This document shows, one piece after another, positions 8,485 to 15,093 of a stretch of DNA of 64,000 nucleotides. Each line of letters starts with the position of its first letter. Position 1 is the first letter of the stretch. Where the stretch lies: IMG/VR virus record IMGVR_UViG_3300036985_006248, positions 62,001 to 126,000 of that record; one strand, written 5' to 3'. Position numbers and translations under genes: made by a program. The notes beneath the pieces were generated by a model. That model did not search any database. It was not told the DNA's origin and saw nothing but the letters and a program-made list of their open reading frames with translations. This DNA is from a virus.

Positions 8485-9024
8485 TTACTTTATTGTGGTA
8501 TTGTGACGTTCAAGAAACGCATAGAACTTCTTACGCAAGAAATTCGGGAACGGAAACATCCATAGATACTCAGAAGAACTAAAAAGAGATATATAATATT
8601 CAATAACTGCTTTGTTGATATAACCATAACGGTCACGTTCAGCTATCATACTTTCACAGTAACCACGATATTCCCAATATGCGCGCATTGTAAAAACAAA
8701 CGGCAGCGGAAAGAACAGGTAACTCAATTCAAAAAGTACAGGCCAACGTCGCGCATCGCGTAGATGAACAAGTTCGTGACGCAATACGTCGTATCCAATC
8801 GCAGTACCAATCAAACGTCGTGGCATATAGACTTTGCCAAACACGGCAGTTATATAATTGGTCATAAAAGATTTATTCCAGAATGTCATCAAAGTAACGG
8901 CATAAAGTGCTCTCATAAAAAAAGATTCATCCTTTGGCACTACTTTGAAGCGTGGAAACTCTTTTGATATGTTTATAACAAGTTCATTATATTTGAGGTA
9001 ATCATCGCCATAATACTCAGTCAT
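8485..9024 (-). CDS. HExxH membrane-associated metallopeptidase-like protein
   Basis: About 179 residues. LRHELVHLRD contains HELVH, a zinc-binding HExxH motif, and YRGYCESMIAERDR downstream could supply a glutamate ligand. Hydrophobic stretches (FELSYLFFPLPFVFTM) suggest membrane contact. The start MTEYYGDD overlaps the previous gene by 8 bp and has an AGGAGATAA ribosome binding site. Substrate unknown. Confidence 0.7.
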   Translation of the reverse strand: MTEYYGDDYLKYNELVINISKEFPRFKVVPKDESFFMRALYAVTLMTFWNKSFMTNYITAVFGKVYMPRRLIGTAIGYDVLRHELVHLRDARRWPVLFELSYLFFPLPFVFTMRAYWEYRGYCESMIAERDRYGYINKAVIEYYISLFSSSEYLWMFPFPNFLRKKFYAFLERHNTTIK

Positions 9025-9265
9025 CTTTTTTATCTCCTTTCTCAATAATTAATAATTGTATTTCTTCAGGATATGCAATGTAAAATTTATTTGTTTTTAT
9101 ACCATAAAGCCTATACCAACTGTTTTCCACCAACCCATAATTACATTCAACAACAACAGCTAACTCAGGCGGGCGGCTTAATATTTGAACCTCCACCAAA
9201 GCACCCACCGGAATTTTTTTCTTTAGATATTGACCTTTTTTCTTCCTTTTGCCTTTACCTCGCAT
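9017..9265 (-). CDS. VGD-box small protein with basic tail
   Basis: 82 residues. A Lys/Arg-rich N-terminal tail precedes VGALVEVQILS and then LAVVVECNYG and WYRLYGIK, the strand order of the SH3-like paralogue family. It is translationally coupled by an 8-bp overlap to the HExxH gene. The basic tail would suit nucleic-acid binding, which is inference. Confidence 0.6.
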   Translation of the reverse strand: MRGKGKRKKKGQYLKKKIPVGALVEVQILSRPPELAVVVECNYGLVENSWYRLYGIKTNKFYIAYPEEIQLLIIEKGDKKDD

Positions 9266-9423
9266 ATTATAAATAGTTTTATACTATTATATAAACGCAA
9301 TATTAGCATAGTATTTTGTGACGCTCTAGGAGGCTCTAGAAACGCGATGTGAGAAAAGAGGTGGCCACCGTCTGCCCTATGGGCAGAAATGCGCGTAGGA
9401 GGCAATACAGGCGCTACAATAGC
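9266..9423. other. Intergenic, no gene
   Basis: A 158-bp gap between the operon ending at the terminator on its right and the next gene on its left. An ORF can be read through it, but it crosses the terminator and has no ribosome binding site. An ACTATTTATAATA motif lies at the left end. Confidence 0.5.
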
Positions 9424-9445
9424 AAAAAGGGATGCATAGCATCCC
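9424..9445 (-). terminator. Rho-independent terminator
   Basis: GGGATGC-TAT-GCATCCC followed by TTTTT on the minus strand, five bases after the last paralogue of the eight-gene cluster. It marks the end of that operon. Confidence 0.85.
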
Positions 9446-9449
9446 CTGA

Positions 9450-9665
9450 TTACCAAATAGTTGATTTGCGGATGTCATCGACGTTAAGCTTTAAAAAAAA
9501 TAGTTGGCTTGGTGCAATATCTTGTGGAGAACTTTTGTCACTCCATTGAATCCGATATTCAGGAGACGCACCCGAAACAATTAACCCAAAGATGTACCCA
9601 CCGTTGAGAGTTGTGCATGCAACGAGGTCGCCTACATTGTATTCCATGTTCTGTTGTGTTTTCAT
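9450..9665 (-). CDS. VGD-box paralogue, cluster 1 copy 8 (last)
   Basis: 71 residues starting MKTQQNMEYNVGDLVACTT, then IFGLIVSG and YRIQWSD, the three predicted strands of the family. The ATG shares ATGA with the stop of copy 7, which decides the start over a longer frame. It lacks the WR..YL helix of its neighbours and ends in VDDIRKSTIW. Confidence 0.75.
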   Translation of the reverse strand: MKTQQNMEYNVGDLVACTTLNGGYIFGLIVSGASPEYRIQWSDKSSPQDIAPSQLFFLKLNVDDIRKSTIW

Positions 9666-9910
9666 AATCCCAAGTTTTGTTTTAAACGGAAAAATGATTC
9701 CCGATATCTCCAAATCATCCATTCGGATAATCTCCTGCTTTCTTCGCCGTTTGCCCAATCGATATTGTATAGTGGCGTTACCTGTCCCTCAACAACAGTC
9801 CAGTCAAGAGATTGTATCCACCCAAGAAGCACTTCATCCCGTGTATCTACATAGTATGCAGCAACAAGGTCACCAATATTGTGTTTATGGCAAACTACAT
9901 CTTTTTTCAC
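9662..9910 (-). CDS. VGD-box paralogue, cluster 1 copy 7
   Basis: 82 residues, KKDVVCHKHNIGDLVAAYY, then GWIQSL and YNIDWANGE and a C-terminal WRYRESFFRLKQNLGL helix. A GTG start forming GTGA with the previous stop matches the coupling of the whole cluster. An ATG 14 codons upstream would overlap copy 6 by 46 bp and is less likely. Confidence 0.75.
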   Translation of the reverse strand: MKKDVVCHKHNIGDLVAAYYVDTRDEVLLGWIQSLDWTVVEGQVTPLYNIDWANGEESRRLSEWMIWRYRESFFRLKQNLGL

Positions 9911-10197
9911 AGGCACATCTTTTTTCTTTCTTTTAGGTAAACTCTTCGCCATGTGTCAATTAAGTTTTCGTCATATTTATAGAATTGTTCGCCGGGTGCT
10001 GCATGGCTCCAACATACAAGGTATAAGGTAGAATCGCTTTGCTTCTGTGCTCGACTAGAACGTTTGGTTCCTTTTACTATACCAGTAATCCACCCAATAC
10101 GGTAGTCTTGTTTAATATATAAATCGGATTGATATTGAGCACCGGCAGTTGTCCAAAGCATCAATAGGTCACCAATATTGTGTTTATATTTTTTCAT
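9907..10197 (-). CDS. VGD-box paralogue, cluster 1 copy 6
   Basis: 96 residues, MKKYKHNIGDLLMLW; an insertion (KGTKRSSRAQKQSD) lies between strands 2 and 3; then YLVCWSH and the terminal helix IDTWRRVYLKERKKM. The start overlaps the previous stop as ATGA. An ATG three codons earlier is possible but uncoupled. Confidence 0.78.
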   Translation of the reverse strand: MKKYKHNIGDLLMLWTTAGAQYQSDLYIKQDYRIGWITGIVKGTKRSSRAQKQSDSTLYLVCWSHAAPGEQFYKYDENLIDTWRRVYLKERKKMCL

Positions 10198-10457
10198 GGG
10201 CTGCATTTCTTTTTTATTTTTAAAGCATTATTCTTCCACACTCTGACCGAGTTCTCGTCGTGCTGTCGCGGTGGCCAACCTTCTCTGTCATCACTCCATA
10301 CCACAGAATAAAGTGTAGAAAGTTCATCGTCATATGGATTATATTTTACCTTAACAACCCACCCAATCAACGTCGAAGCCGCAATCGAACCGACGATTAT
10401 AAGCAGATCACCAACCTTGATATCTTGATCACCAACCTTGATATCTTGTTTTTTCAT
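10194..10457 (-). CDS. VGD-box paralogue, cluster 1 copy 5, with duplicated box
   Basis: 87 residues. The N-terminal box is tandemly repeated, DIKVGDQDIKVGDLL, from an 18-bp duplication in the DNA. Then IGWVVKVK, YSVVWSD and the helix VRVWKNNALKIKKK follow. ATGA overlap with copy 4 sets the start. Confidence 0.78.
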   Translation of the reverse strand: MKKQDIKVGDQDIKVGDLLIIVGSIAASTLIGWVVKVKYNPYDDELSTLYSVVWSDDREGWPPRQHDENSVRVWKNNALKIKKKCSP

Positions 10458-10720
10458 AAGCCAAATTCCTTTTTTAATTTCAAAGCGTGTCTGTGCCATT
10501 TATCAATATGATACTCAGAATACTCTTTCGGTCTTCTCCCCCCTTCATCACTCCAAGCTGCTTTATAACACATTTCTAAAGAGCCATCTGGTGGCACAAG
10601 CTCAGTAATCCATCCACAGTGAAGCGCCTTGCGCGCCAGCGGTGACGCTCCAATGTAAATATCTTGTATCACCAATAAATCACCAACTTTGTATTTATGT
10701 TTTCGAGTTTTATTTTTCAT
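10454..10720 (-). CDS. VGD-box paralogue, cluster 1 copy 4
   Basis: 88 residues, MKNKTRKHKYKVGDLLVIQ with a basic tail, then CGWITELV, YKAAWSDEG and IDKWHRHALKLKKEFGL. It is most similar by eye to copy 5 (shared AWSD/VWSD and WH/WK helix), which points to recent duplication. ATGA-coupled at both ends. Confidence 0.8.
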   Translation of the reverse strand: MKNKTRKHKYKVGDLLVIQDIYIGASPLARKALHCGWITELVPPDGSLEMCYKAAWSDEGGRRPKEYSEYHIDKWHRHALKLKKEFGL

Positions 10721-10968
10721 AGACCCATCCTAGCGCGTTCTTGCAAGTAGTTAAAGCGCCATGATTCTATATCTACTTCACGGTAAGAACCCACCATCTT
10801 TTCCCCGTTGGGACTGAATATATTTAACCACTCTATATCATAGATAAATGAGTGGGGGTGGCGCTCGACCGGATGATAAGACACCATGATTACCATGGCA
10901 AGACGGCAACCTTCGACTCCAAAAGTGCTCCATAACAGATCGCCAACGCTATACTGTGGAGGTTTCAT
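10717..10968 (-). CDS. VGD-box paralogue, cluster 1 copy 3
   Basis: 83 residues, MKPPQYSVGDLLWSTFG, LAMVIMVSY, YDIEWLNIF and VDIESWRFNYLQERARMGL. It forms a close pair with copy 2, sharing IEWLN, the GSY.EVD segment and the R..MGL end. ATGA overlaps on both sides. Confidence 0.8.
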   Translation of the reverse strand: MKPPQYSVGDLLWSTFGVEGCRLAMVIMVSYHPVERHPHSFIYDIEWLNIFSPNGEKMVGSYREVDIESWRFNYLQERARMGL

Positions 10969-11234
10969 AGACCCATGTTACCACGGTGCGCGAGGTAGTG
11001 CAAGCGCCACTCTGTTACATCCACTTCTCCATAACTCCCATATCTCTCAAGAAACGGAAAATTTTTTTCTGTATTAAGCCATTCTATAACATAATATTTA
11101 TCCCCTTCTACAACTCCATGCACTCCAACAATCATTGCAAGCGAAAAAAATGGCACACCGTCGTTATGGGCTTTTGTCCACTCGCGTTCAATCAACAGGT
11201 CACCAACTTCCAAATTTGTATATTTCTTTTTCAT
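10965..11234 (-). CDS. VGD-box paralogue, cluster 1 copy 2
   Basis: 89 residues, LEVGDLLIEREWTK, SLAMIVGVHG, YYVIEWLNTEK and VDVTEWRLHYLAHRGNMGL. It is closest to copy 3. Coupled by ATGA overlaps. The conserved EW and WR..YL positions are the best markers of this subfamily. Confidence 0.8.
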   Translation of the reverse strand: MKKKYTNLEVGDLLIEREWTKAHNDGVPFFSLAMIVGVHGVVEGDKYYVIEWLNTEKNFPFLERYGSYGEVDVTEWRLHYLAHRGNMGL

Positions 11235-11572
11235 TTGATTTGCTTTTTAATCATCAAGTAGATGTCACGCCAGCCACTCAGTGTTCTATATTTGTAGAAA
11301 AAAGTTTGGTTTGGAATATTGTTCCATTCAACCGCATACCAAATCTTTTCAATGGTTTTGAATTGCTCAATCATATAACCGGGTGGTGTCGCATTCACGT
11401 CCACAATCCAACCAACATTGTATTGTTGAATTTCCGATTCATCTTCATCATAATCGTCGGGATCGGGAAACTCATCGCGGTCATCGGGCCAAGGAGCACC
11501 GCGTGGTGAAGTATTGGGATAGGGTTTTATTTTCACAAACAGCAGGTCGCCAATCGATAACTTCGCGTTCAT
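11231..11572 (-). CDS. VGD-box paralogue, cluster 1 copy 1b (acidic insert)
   Basis: 113 residues, MNAKLSIGDLLFVKIK, an acidic Asp-rich insert (DPDDYDEDESE), VGWIVDVN, YAVEWNNIP and WRDIYLMIKKQIK. The insert between strands 1 and 2 makes this the longest member of the cluster. Coupled by ATGA overlaps on both sides. Confidence 0.8.
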   Translation of the reverse strand: MNAKLSIGDLLFVKIKPYPNTSPRGAPWPDDRDEFPDPDDYDEDESEIQQYNVGWIVDVNATPPGYMIEQFKTIEKIWYAVEWNNIPNQTFFYKYRTLSGWRDIYLMIKKQIK

Positions 11573-11802
11573 ATACTGTTCTCGTTTCTGTAATCCAAAT
11601 ATGCGTTACGGAGTATTAATATGAGGTTGTCATCGTATATCATGGTATCCACCAATGCATTATTATCATTGTGTGGGTTTAACCAAAGCACTTCGGCTTC
11701 GTTGGTGAATATTCGCATCACTGCACCAATCATTGTCGATTGGTCTATGTTAACAAGCATCACGAGGTCGCCAACTTTGATGTCTTCAAAGGAAATTGTC
11801 AT
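11569..11802 (-). CDS. VGD-box paralogue, first gene of cluster 1
   Basis: 77 residues, MTISFEDIKVGDLVMLVN, GAVMRIF and AEVLWLNPH. The ISFEDIKVG start is shared almost exactly with the paralogue near 50.4 kb (ISFEDIKIG), linking distant copies. The ATG with an AAGGAAATTG site was preferred over a longer frame starting 15 codons upstream. Confidence 0.75.
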   Translation of the reverse strand: MTISFEDIKVGDLVMLVNIDQSTMIGAVMRIFTNEAEVLWLNPHNDNNALVDTMIYDDNLILILRNAYLDYRNENSI

Positions 11803-11968
11803 AAATTTTTTTGGGAAATTTTTTCTCCGTGCCCAATTGTACACCATTTTGAAATGGGTAGCAAGAAGTGAAATTTCGGATTTTTATCTGGGGTTGGCGG
11901 GTGACCCTAGCCCGTTTCCCCAGCAATATCAGCCGGTTACCAGACATACATTCCGGCCATATCCCCCC

Positions 11969-12352
11969 CTATACGGGGAGGGAGGGGAGGGGGGCACCCC
12001 TATAGCCAAGCATGAAAGTCTCACTGCACTCTTTATTAAACAGTTTCATGTCATATGCATGCAAACATTCGGGCAGGTTAAACATCAATGCTTGACCCGC
12101 ATCCTTAAACAGCCTGCTCCATTCGGCAGGTGGTTCACCGTGTAACTCCACCACTTCCCCAACACGCGCAGCGAGGCAACCATATGCGCGCACAGCTAAC
12201 AGCAAGGCTTCCCATTCTCTGGGAGCGTCTACCTTAAGAAAGAACTCGACACGCCAATCCAACTCCTCACCAGTGAACGACCACATGCCGTTCAACCTTG
12301 AGAGGGTCAGCTTGACTTTATTTATTTCGTGCCGAATCATTTTGTCAATCAC
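11969..12352 (-). CDS. Unknown protein, early-region operon
   Basis: 127 residues, mixed alpha/beta (LNGMWSFTGEELDWRVEFFL). The start shares ATGA with the upstream acidic gene. Codon choice is GC-richer than the cluster on its left. No family is recognised. The intergenic DNA downstream is G/C-run rich and holds no gene. Confidence 0.65.
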   Translation of the reverse strand: MIDKMIRHEINKVKLTLSRLNGMWSFTGEELDWRVEFFLKVDAPREWEALLLAVRAYGCLAARVGEVVELHGEPPAEWSRLFKDAGQALMFNLPECLHAYDMKLFNKECSETFMLGYRGAPLPSLPV

Positions 12353-12738
12353 GCCTCGTTCATATCAAGCATCGCGGTAACATGGTCGCGGTCACGCTCT
12401 GCCGTTGCATATGCTTCCATTGCACGGTTAACGAGGTCCACATATTCCTGAGTTGCCTCAAGAAAGGTTGCGAAGTTAACAGCAACGGCGGCAGCTTCCT
12501 CCGCTTCCTGAATGTCCTCCGCGATGCCTTCACGGGCGGCGAGGTCGGCATCACTGAAAGCATTGTCAAGCTCAGTTGGGAATTCCATGTCTTCGTTCTC
12601 CTCAGTCACCACGTTAACTTCCTCGCCAATTTCGTACACGTCAGACTCTCCGGTGTAAATATCTTTCTCATGGACAAACAGTCTGCCCATCACCTCGCCC
12701 GTCACCACCTCACCCGTCAAGATGTTTTGCGCTTGCAT
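12349..12738 (-). CDS. Acidic protein, unknown function
   Basis: 129 residues, strongly acidic (EENEDMEFPTELDNAFSDAD), with a long C-terminal helix (about 68-125). The start MQAQNILTGEVVTGEVMG has an AAAGGAAAAG ribosome binding site. A small acidic phage protein might mimic DNA or bind a host protein, but no motif supports a particular role. Coupled to the next gene by ATGA. Confidence 0.65.
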   Translation of the reverse strand: MQAQNILTGEVVTGEVMGRLFVHEKDIYTGESDVYEIGEEVNVVTEENEDMEFPTELDNAFSDADLAAREGIAEDIQEAEEAAAVAVNFATFLEATQEYVDLVNRAMEAYATAERDRDHVTAMLDMNEA

Positions 12739-12747
12739 CTTTTCCTT

Positions 12748-13008
12748 TCAGTCTACCCACGTCCAACCACGAGCGGGAAGCATATCCATGAGGTCAGTCG
12801 GTGCGGCTGACATGATGACATAGGGAGCGATTTCCGCTCGCGAGATGTCGCCCGCTTCCTGTTCATATCCGTCAACAAGAGCAAAGCGAATATCCGACTC
12901 GCGTTTATTATCAAGCAGGAAATACTCCCAACGGTTCCGGGTCATAAGCCACCCATACACCTCAACGGACTGCGACCCATCCAGACGCTTCATAGTGCGG
13001 GGCTTCAT
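12748..13008 (-). CDS. Unknown small protein, early-region operon
   Basis: 86 residues, VEVYGWLMTRNRWEYFLLD, IRFALVDGYEQEAG, IAPYVIMSAAP. The strand-rich pattern could be a distant SH3-like member but the VGD box is absent. It follows its upstream neighbour by two bases and is probably read from the same leaderless-start transcript. Confidence 0.6.
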   Translation of the reverse strand: MKPRTMKRLDGSQSVEVYGWLMTRNRWEYFLLDNKRESDIRFALVDGYEQEAGDISRAEIAPYVIMSAAPTDLMDMLPARGWTWVD

Positions 13009-13010
13009 AA

Positions 13011-13238
13011 TTACGCCTCCTGAATCTTGGTGACAGTGAGATTGAACTTCGGGAGCGCCGAGGCAATGTCCTTGGCGTGAATCTTCGACATGGCCCAGAT
13101 GCGGAACGGTTCACCTTCGTCGTCCACAGCATCGACGCAGTGCGTTGCAGTGCGGCACTCAATTTCGAGGAACGCGGTGAGCAGCGGGTCACGGGTGAGC
13201 ATCTTCTTCGTGGAATTCGTCGCGTTGGTGTCGTTCAT
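13011..13238 (-). CDS. Unknown small protein with leaderless-type start
   Basis: 75 residues starting MNDTNATNSTKKMLTRD; two cysteines (ECRTATHCVD) and an IWAMSKIHAKDIASALPKF segment. The ATG lies 7 nt after a GATACT box, so translation would start at or beside the transcript's first base. The MNDT start is shared by three other leaderless genes nearby. Confidence 0.7.
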   Translation of the reverse strand: MNDTNATNSTKKMLTRDPLLTAFLEIECRTATHCVDAVDDEGEPFRIWAMSKIHAKDIASALPKFNLTVTKIQEA

Positions 13239-13245
13239 GTGAAGT

Positions 13246-13274
13246 AGTATCTCATGGCAGAGGGTTTACGGCAA
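13246..13274 (-). promoter_or_regulatory. Leaderless-type promoter
   Basis: TTGCCG, 17 bp, GATACT, then 7 nt to the ATG of the MNDTNAT gene. No ribosome binding site can fit in between. Confidence 0.65.
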
Positions 13275-13296
13275 CAACTATTTCGATGAATGATTC

Positions 13297-13503
13297 TTAT
13301 TCCAGTTCGGCCAACAACGCCAGCAGCTTATCCATGAGAGCGCCATGCTCCCGATTGACACGCTCGCGATAATAGCGGTTCGCCATATCATGAAACTCGG
13401 GCGGGTTGTTATCAAGGTGTTCGATTGTCGCAGCCAGCATTTCCTTGCACTTTGTAAGCTGACTTTCCATCGTCGCAATATATGCGCCATCGGCCATCGA
13501 CAT
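13297..13503 (-). CDS. Unknown small helical protein
   Basis: 68 residues, helical throughout (YIATMESQLTKCKEMLAATI), resembling a coiled-coil. The ATG follows the previous gene's TAA by one base with AGGAGAGC as ribosome binding site. No family is recognised. Confidence 0.65.
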   Translation of the reverse strand: MSMADGAYIATMESQLTKCKEMLAATIEHLDNNPPEFHDMANRYYRERVNREHGALMDKLLALLAELE

Positions 13504-13504
13504 A

Positions 13505-13660
13505 TTAGCTCTCCTGATTCGAGGTGGACTTGTTCGCGCGGCGGTTCATGCGGGTGATTTCGCGCTTGAGGAAACGGACGGTGGAAGCCTTCACCACGAG
13601 CCACTTGCGGTCAGACTTGAGATAACCGCGCATCGTCTTCGCTCTGCTCGTCGTATCCAT
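13505..13660 (-). CDS. Short basic protein with leaderless-type start
   Basis: 51 residues, strongly basic: MDTTSRAKTMRGYLKSDRKW then VRFLKREITRMNRRANKS. The ATG is 7 nt after a TATTAT box. It is followed one base later by the next gene, so the two form an operon. The Arg/Lys content suggests nucleic-acid binding (inference). Confidence 0.65.
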   Translation of the reverse strand: MDTTSRAKTMRGYLKSDRKWLVVKASTVRFLKREITRMNRRANKSTSNQES

Positions 13661-13667
13661 GAGACAC

Positions 13668-13696
13668 ATAATACACCCGCTCAGTCCCTACGTCTA
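13668..13696 (-). promoter_or_regulatory. Leaderless-type promoter
   Basis: TAGACG, 17 bp, TATTAT, then GTGTCTC and the ATG of the 51-residue basic protein. An A-rich tract (GCTGAAAGATG) precedes the -35 box and recurs at the sister promoters. Confidence 0.75.
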
Positions 13697-13754
13697 CATC
13701 TTTCAGCATGAAAGAATCTGATACTTGCCCCACCCCGCCAGTAGATTCTTTCAC

Positions 13755-13783
13755 TGGATATTAGTTTTCGGGTGTGATATAAT
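13755..13783 (+). promoter_or_regulatory. Plus-strand promoter feeding a GAAA hairpin, copy 1
   Basis: TGGATA, 17 bp, TATAAT on the plus strand. The upstream TAGATTCTTTCAC is identical in the 15.6-kb copy and in a minus-strand promoter near 27.86 kb. The predicted transcript would begin at the hairpin. All genes here are on the other strand. Confidence 0.5.
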
Positions 13784-13787
13784 GGTG

Positions 13788-13811
13788 CCAGCCGCGCGAA
13801 AGCGCGGCTGG
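13788..13811 (+). repeat. GAAA-capped hairpin repeat, copy 1
   Basis: A perfect 10-bp stem CCAGCCGCGC / GCGCGGCTGG closed by GAAA on the plus strand. The same 24 bases recur at about 14.51 and 15.65 kb. Each lies just past the last gene of a minus-strand mini-operon, so it could also be a terminator without a T-run. Confidence 0.8.
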
Positions 13812-13848
13812 GTAGCCACTGTTATTAGCTGGTACCCACGCGCATTTA

Positions 13849-14109
13849 TTAGCGGGTCAAATCTTCCACATAAGCGGTCTTGGCCTTTGTCTCAGCGAGC
13901 AGCTTTTCCACCTGAGCGGTAATCTTTTCGAGGTTGCCCTTCATACCGTATTGCTTACGGGCAATTGTCGTCGCCTGTGGAATTTTGCTTGACATTCGCA
14001 TACCGTGCGCCTGCATTTTCAGACCCTGCAACAGCGAGGCGAGACGATAAACCTCAATGCCGTTTCCGGTCATGATAACGCCACCATTACCAAAAGCTTC
14101 AATGGACAT
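13849..14109 (-). CDS. Unknown conserved-type phage protein
   Basis: 86 residues, MSIEAFGNGGVIMTGNGIEV, a helical core LASLLQGLKMQAHGMRMS and IARKQYGMKGN. The pattern 'GI..YRL..L...LK....GM' with 'Y.....KGN' is one I recall from many phages; function is unknown. The start follows an AGGAG ribosome binding site, unlike the leaderless genes around it. Confidence 0.65.
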   Translation of the reverse strand: MSIEAFGNGGVIMTGNGIEVYRLASLLQGLKMQAHGMRMSSKIPQATTIARKQYGMKGNLEKITAQVEKLLAETKAKTAYVEDLTR

Positions 14110-14137
14110 TTTTTTCTCCTGAATTTGTAAGAGGTTT

Positions 14138-14380
14138 TTACAGGTCGGCAATCATTTGGTCAAGCTCATCACAATCAAGCGTCTCGTCAGCATAAGAAAC
14201 ATCGTCTGGGGTCTTCGTTGCCCCACACATTTCCCACATGGCGTAACGAAAGTCGTTGTAGGGATTCCTACGGTTCCGAAACGACCTTGCGAGTCGGTAA
14301 AGACCCTCCTCGTTCTGAATATAGAGCGCGACGTTCCACGTTTCATAATTCGCCCATCCCTGATAAGTCGTGTCGTTCAT
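14138..14380 (-). CDS. Conserved protein with GWANYETWNVALYI motif, leaderless-type start
   Basis: 80 residues. YQGWANYETWNVALYIQN is the hallmark of a small family seen in phages and bacteria (a DUF of unknown function by recollection). The ATG is 7 nt after a TATAAT box and begins MNDTT, like its leaderless neighbours. The rest is acidic. Confidence 0.75.
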   Translation of the reverse strand: MNDTTYQGWANYETWNVALYIQNEEGLYRLARSFRNRRNPYNDFRYAMWEMCGATKTPDDVSYADETLDCDELDQMIADL

Positions 14381-14387
14381 GTGGCCT

Positions 14388-14416
14388 ATTATACATGAGG
14401 GAGGTCTAGACGTCTA
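14388..14416 (-). promoter_or_regulatory. Leaderless-type promoter
   Basis: TAGACG, 17 bp, TATAAT, then AGGCCAC and ATG. The -10 box is a perfect consensus, so transcription should start at or next to the A of the start codon. Confidence 0.8.
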
Positions 14417-14473
14417 CGCTTTTCTGTATGAAAGGTTTTACTAGTGGACCCACCGCCCATTAGAATAAAACAG

Positions 14474-14502
14474 TAGATATTCTTTTTTAGGTGTGATATA
14501 AT
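14474..14502 (+). promoter_or_regulatory. Plus-strand promoter feeding a GAAA hairpin, copy 2
   Basis: TAGATA, 17 bp, TATAAT on the plus strand, four bases before the hairpin. The spacer shares TTTTT and GGTGTGA with copy 1. Confidence 0.5.
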
Positions 14503-14506
14503 AGTG

Positions 14507-14530
14507 CCAGCCGCGCGAAAGCGCGGCTGG
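14507..14530 (+). repeat. GAAA-capped hairpin repeat, copy 2
   Basis: Identical to copy 1 over all 24 bases, and here followed by GTCACCCCAGACC, which is also shared with copy 3. Confidence 0.8.
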
Positions 14531-14552
14531 GTCACCCCAGACCACGCAAGAC

Positions 14553-14633
14553 TTACCCGCTTCCTTCTGTACAGAGGGTGAAGATTAGCAAACCGAATAC
14601 GGGAAAAAACACAATCAAAAAGAGAACGTCCAT
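14553..14633 (-). CDS. Micro-protein, single membrane segment
   Basis: 26 residues: MDVLFLIVFFPVFGLLIFTL then CTEGSG. One hydrophobic span fills the peptide. It starts two bases after the stop of a second membrane micro-protein. Small membrane peptides are common in phage early regions; I infer no function. Confidence 0.45.
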   Translation of the reverse strand: MDVLFLIVFFPVFGLLIFTLCTEGSG

Positions 14634-14635
14634 AT

Positions 14636-14722
14636 TCACACCTGCTCGAAAAGGTCAACAATCATATAGCTGAAAAAGAAAGTGGTGGCAGCGAAGATTG
14701 AATAGAAAATGATAGTTTCCAT
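14636..14722 (-). CDS. Micro-protein, single membrane segment
   Basis: 28 residues: METIIFYSIFAATTFFFSYM then IVDLFEQV, a single transmembrane span. It begins two bases after the upstream gene's stop, with GGGGGTGAT as a possible ribosome binding site inside that gene's end. The paired arrangement with the following micro-protein supports both. Confidence 0.5.
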   Translation of the reverse strand: METIIFYSIFAATTFFFSYMIVDLFEQV

Positions 14723-14724
14723 TA

Positions 14725-15093
14725 TTAAATCACCCCCATGCGGACAAGAATCGACGGGCACCCATGCTCACAGTGACCGTCAGGTTCAACCTGACACCCA
14801 TCCTTGCAGAGTGCAGGCACAGCGTCATCGGTAGCCCATTGCTCAAGAGCGGTCATCATTTCGGAACCATTCTCGATACAATGTTCATTGCGGAATTCTT
14901 GAAGAGTTAAACTCATGTCAATACCCTTTCCATATTTCGAGTAATCAGCAGCTTCCCAATCAGCTTCAGTCACAACGTCTTTTTTTGCTACTTTGTGCGC
15001 CCCGGCACCCTTTCGGGCAATCGCTGCAATAGCGTTGCCGTTTCGGCGGCGGGGTGAAGGCATGCTGGCTTTGATGTTCTTTGGTCTGCTCAC
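14725..15093 (-). CDS. Conserved protein with C-terminal DGCQVEPDG cysteine motif
   Basis: 122 residues from a GTG start that forms GTGA with the preceding stop. The N-terminus is basic (MPSPRRRNGNAIAAIARKG). The end, CKDGCQVEPDGHCEHG then CPSILVRMGVI, is a Cys/His cluster I recall at the C-terminus of small uncharacterised plasmid and phage proteins, probably a zinc site. A longer upstream frame overlaps the zinc-finger gene and is rejected. Confidence 0.7.
   Translation of the reverse strand: MSRPKNIKASMPSPRRRNGNAIAAIARKGAGAHKVAKKDVVTEADWEAADYSKYGKGIDMSLTLQEFRNEHCIENGSEMMTALEQWATDDAVPALCKDGCQVEPDGHCEHGCPSILVRMGVI

Noticed and set aside
9223-9456. 78-codon frame on the minus strand
   Set aside because: It crosses the terminator at 9.43 kb and has no ribosome binding site or known motif.
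14389-14661. 90-codon frame on the minus strand
   Set aside because: It overlaps the two membrane micro-ORFs, the hairpin and the promoter in another frame. Composition is unlike the neighbours.
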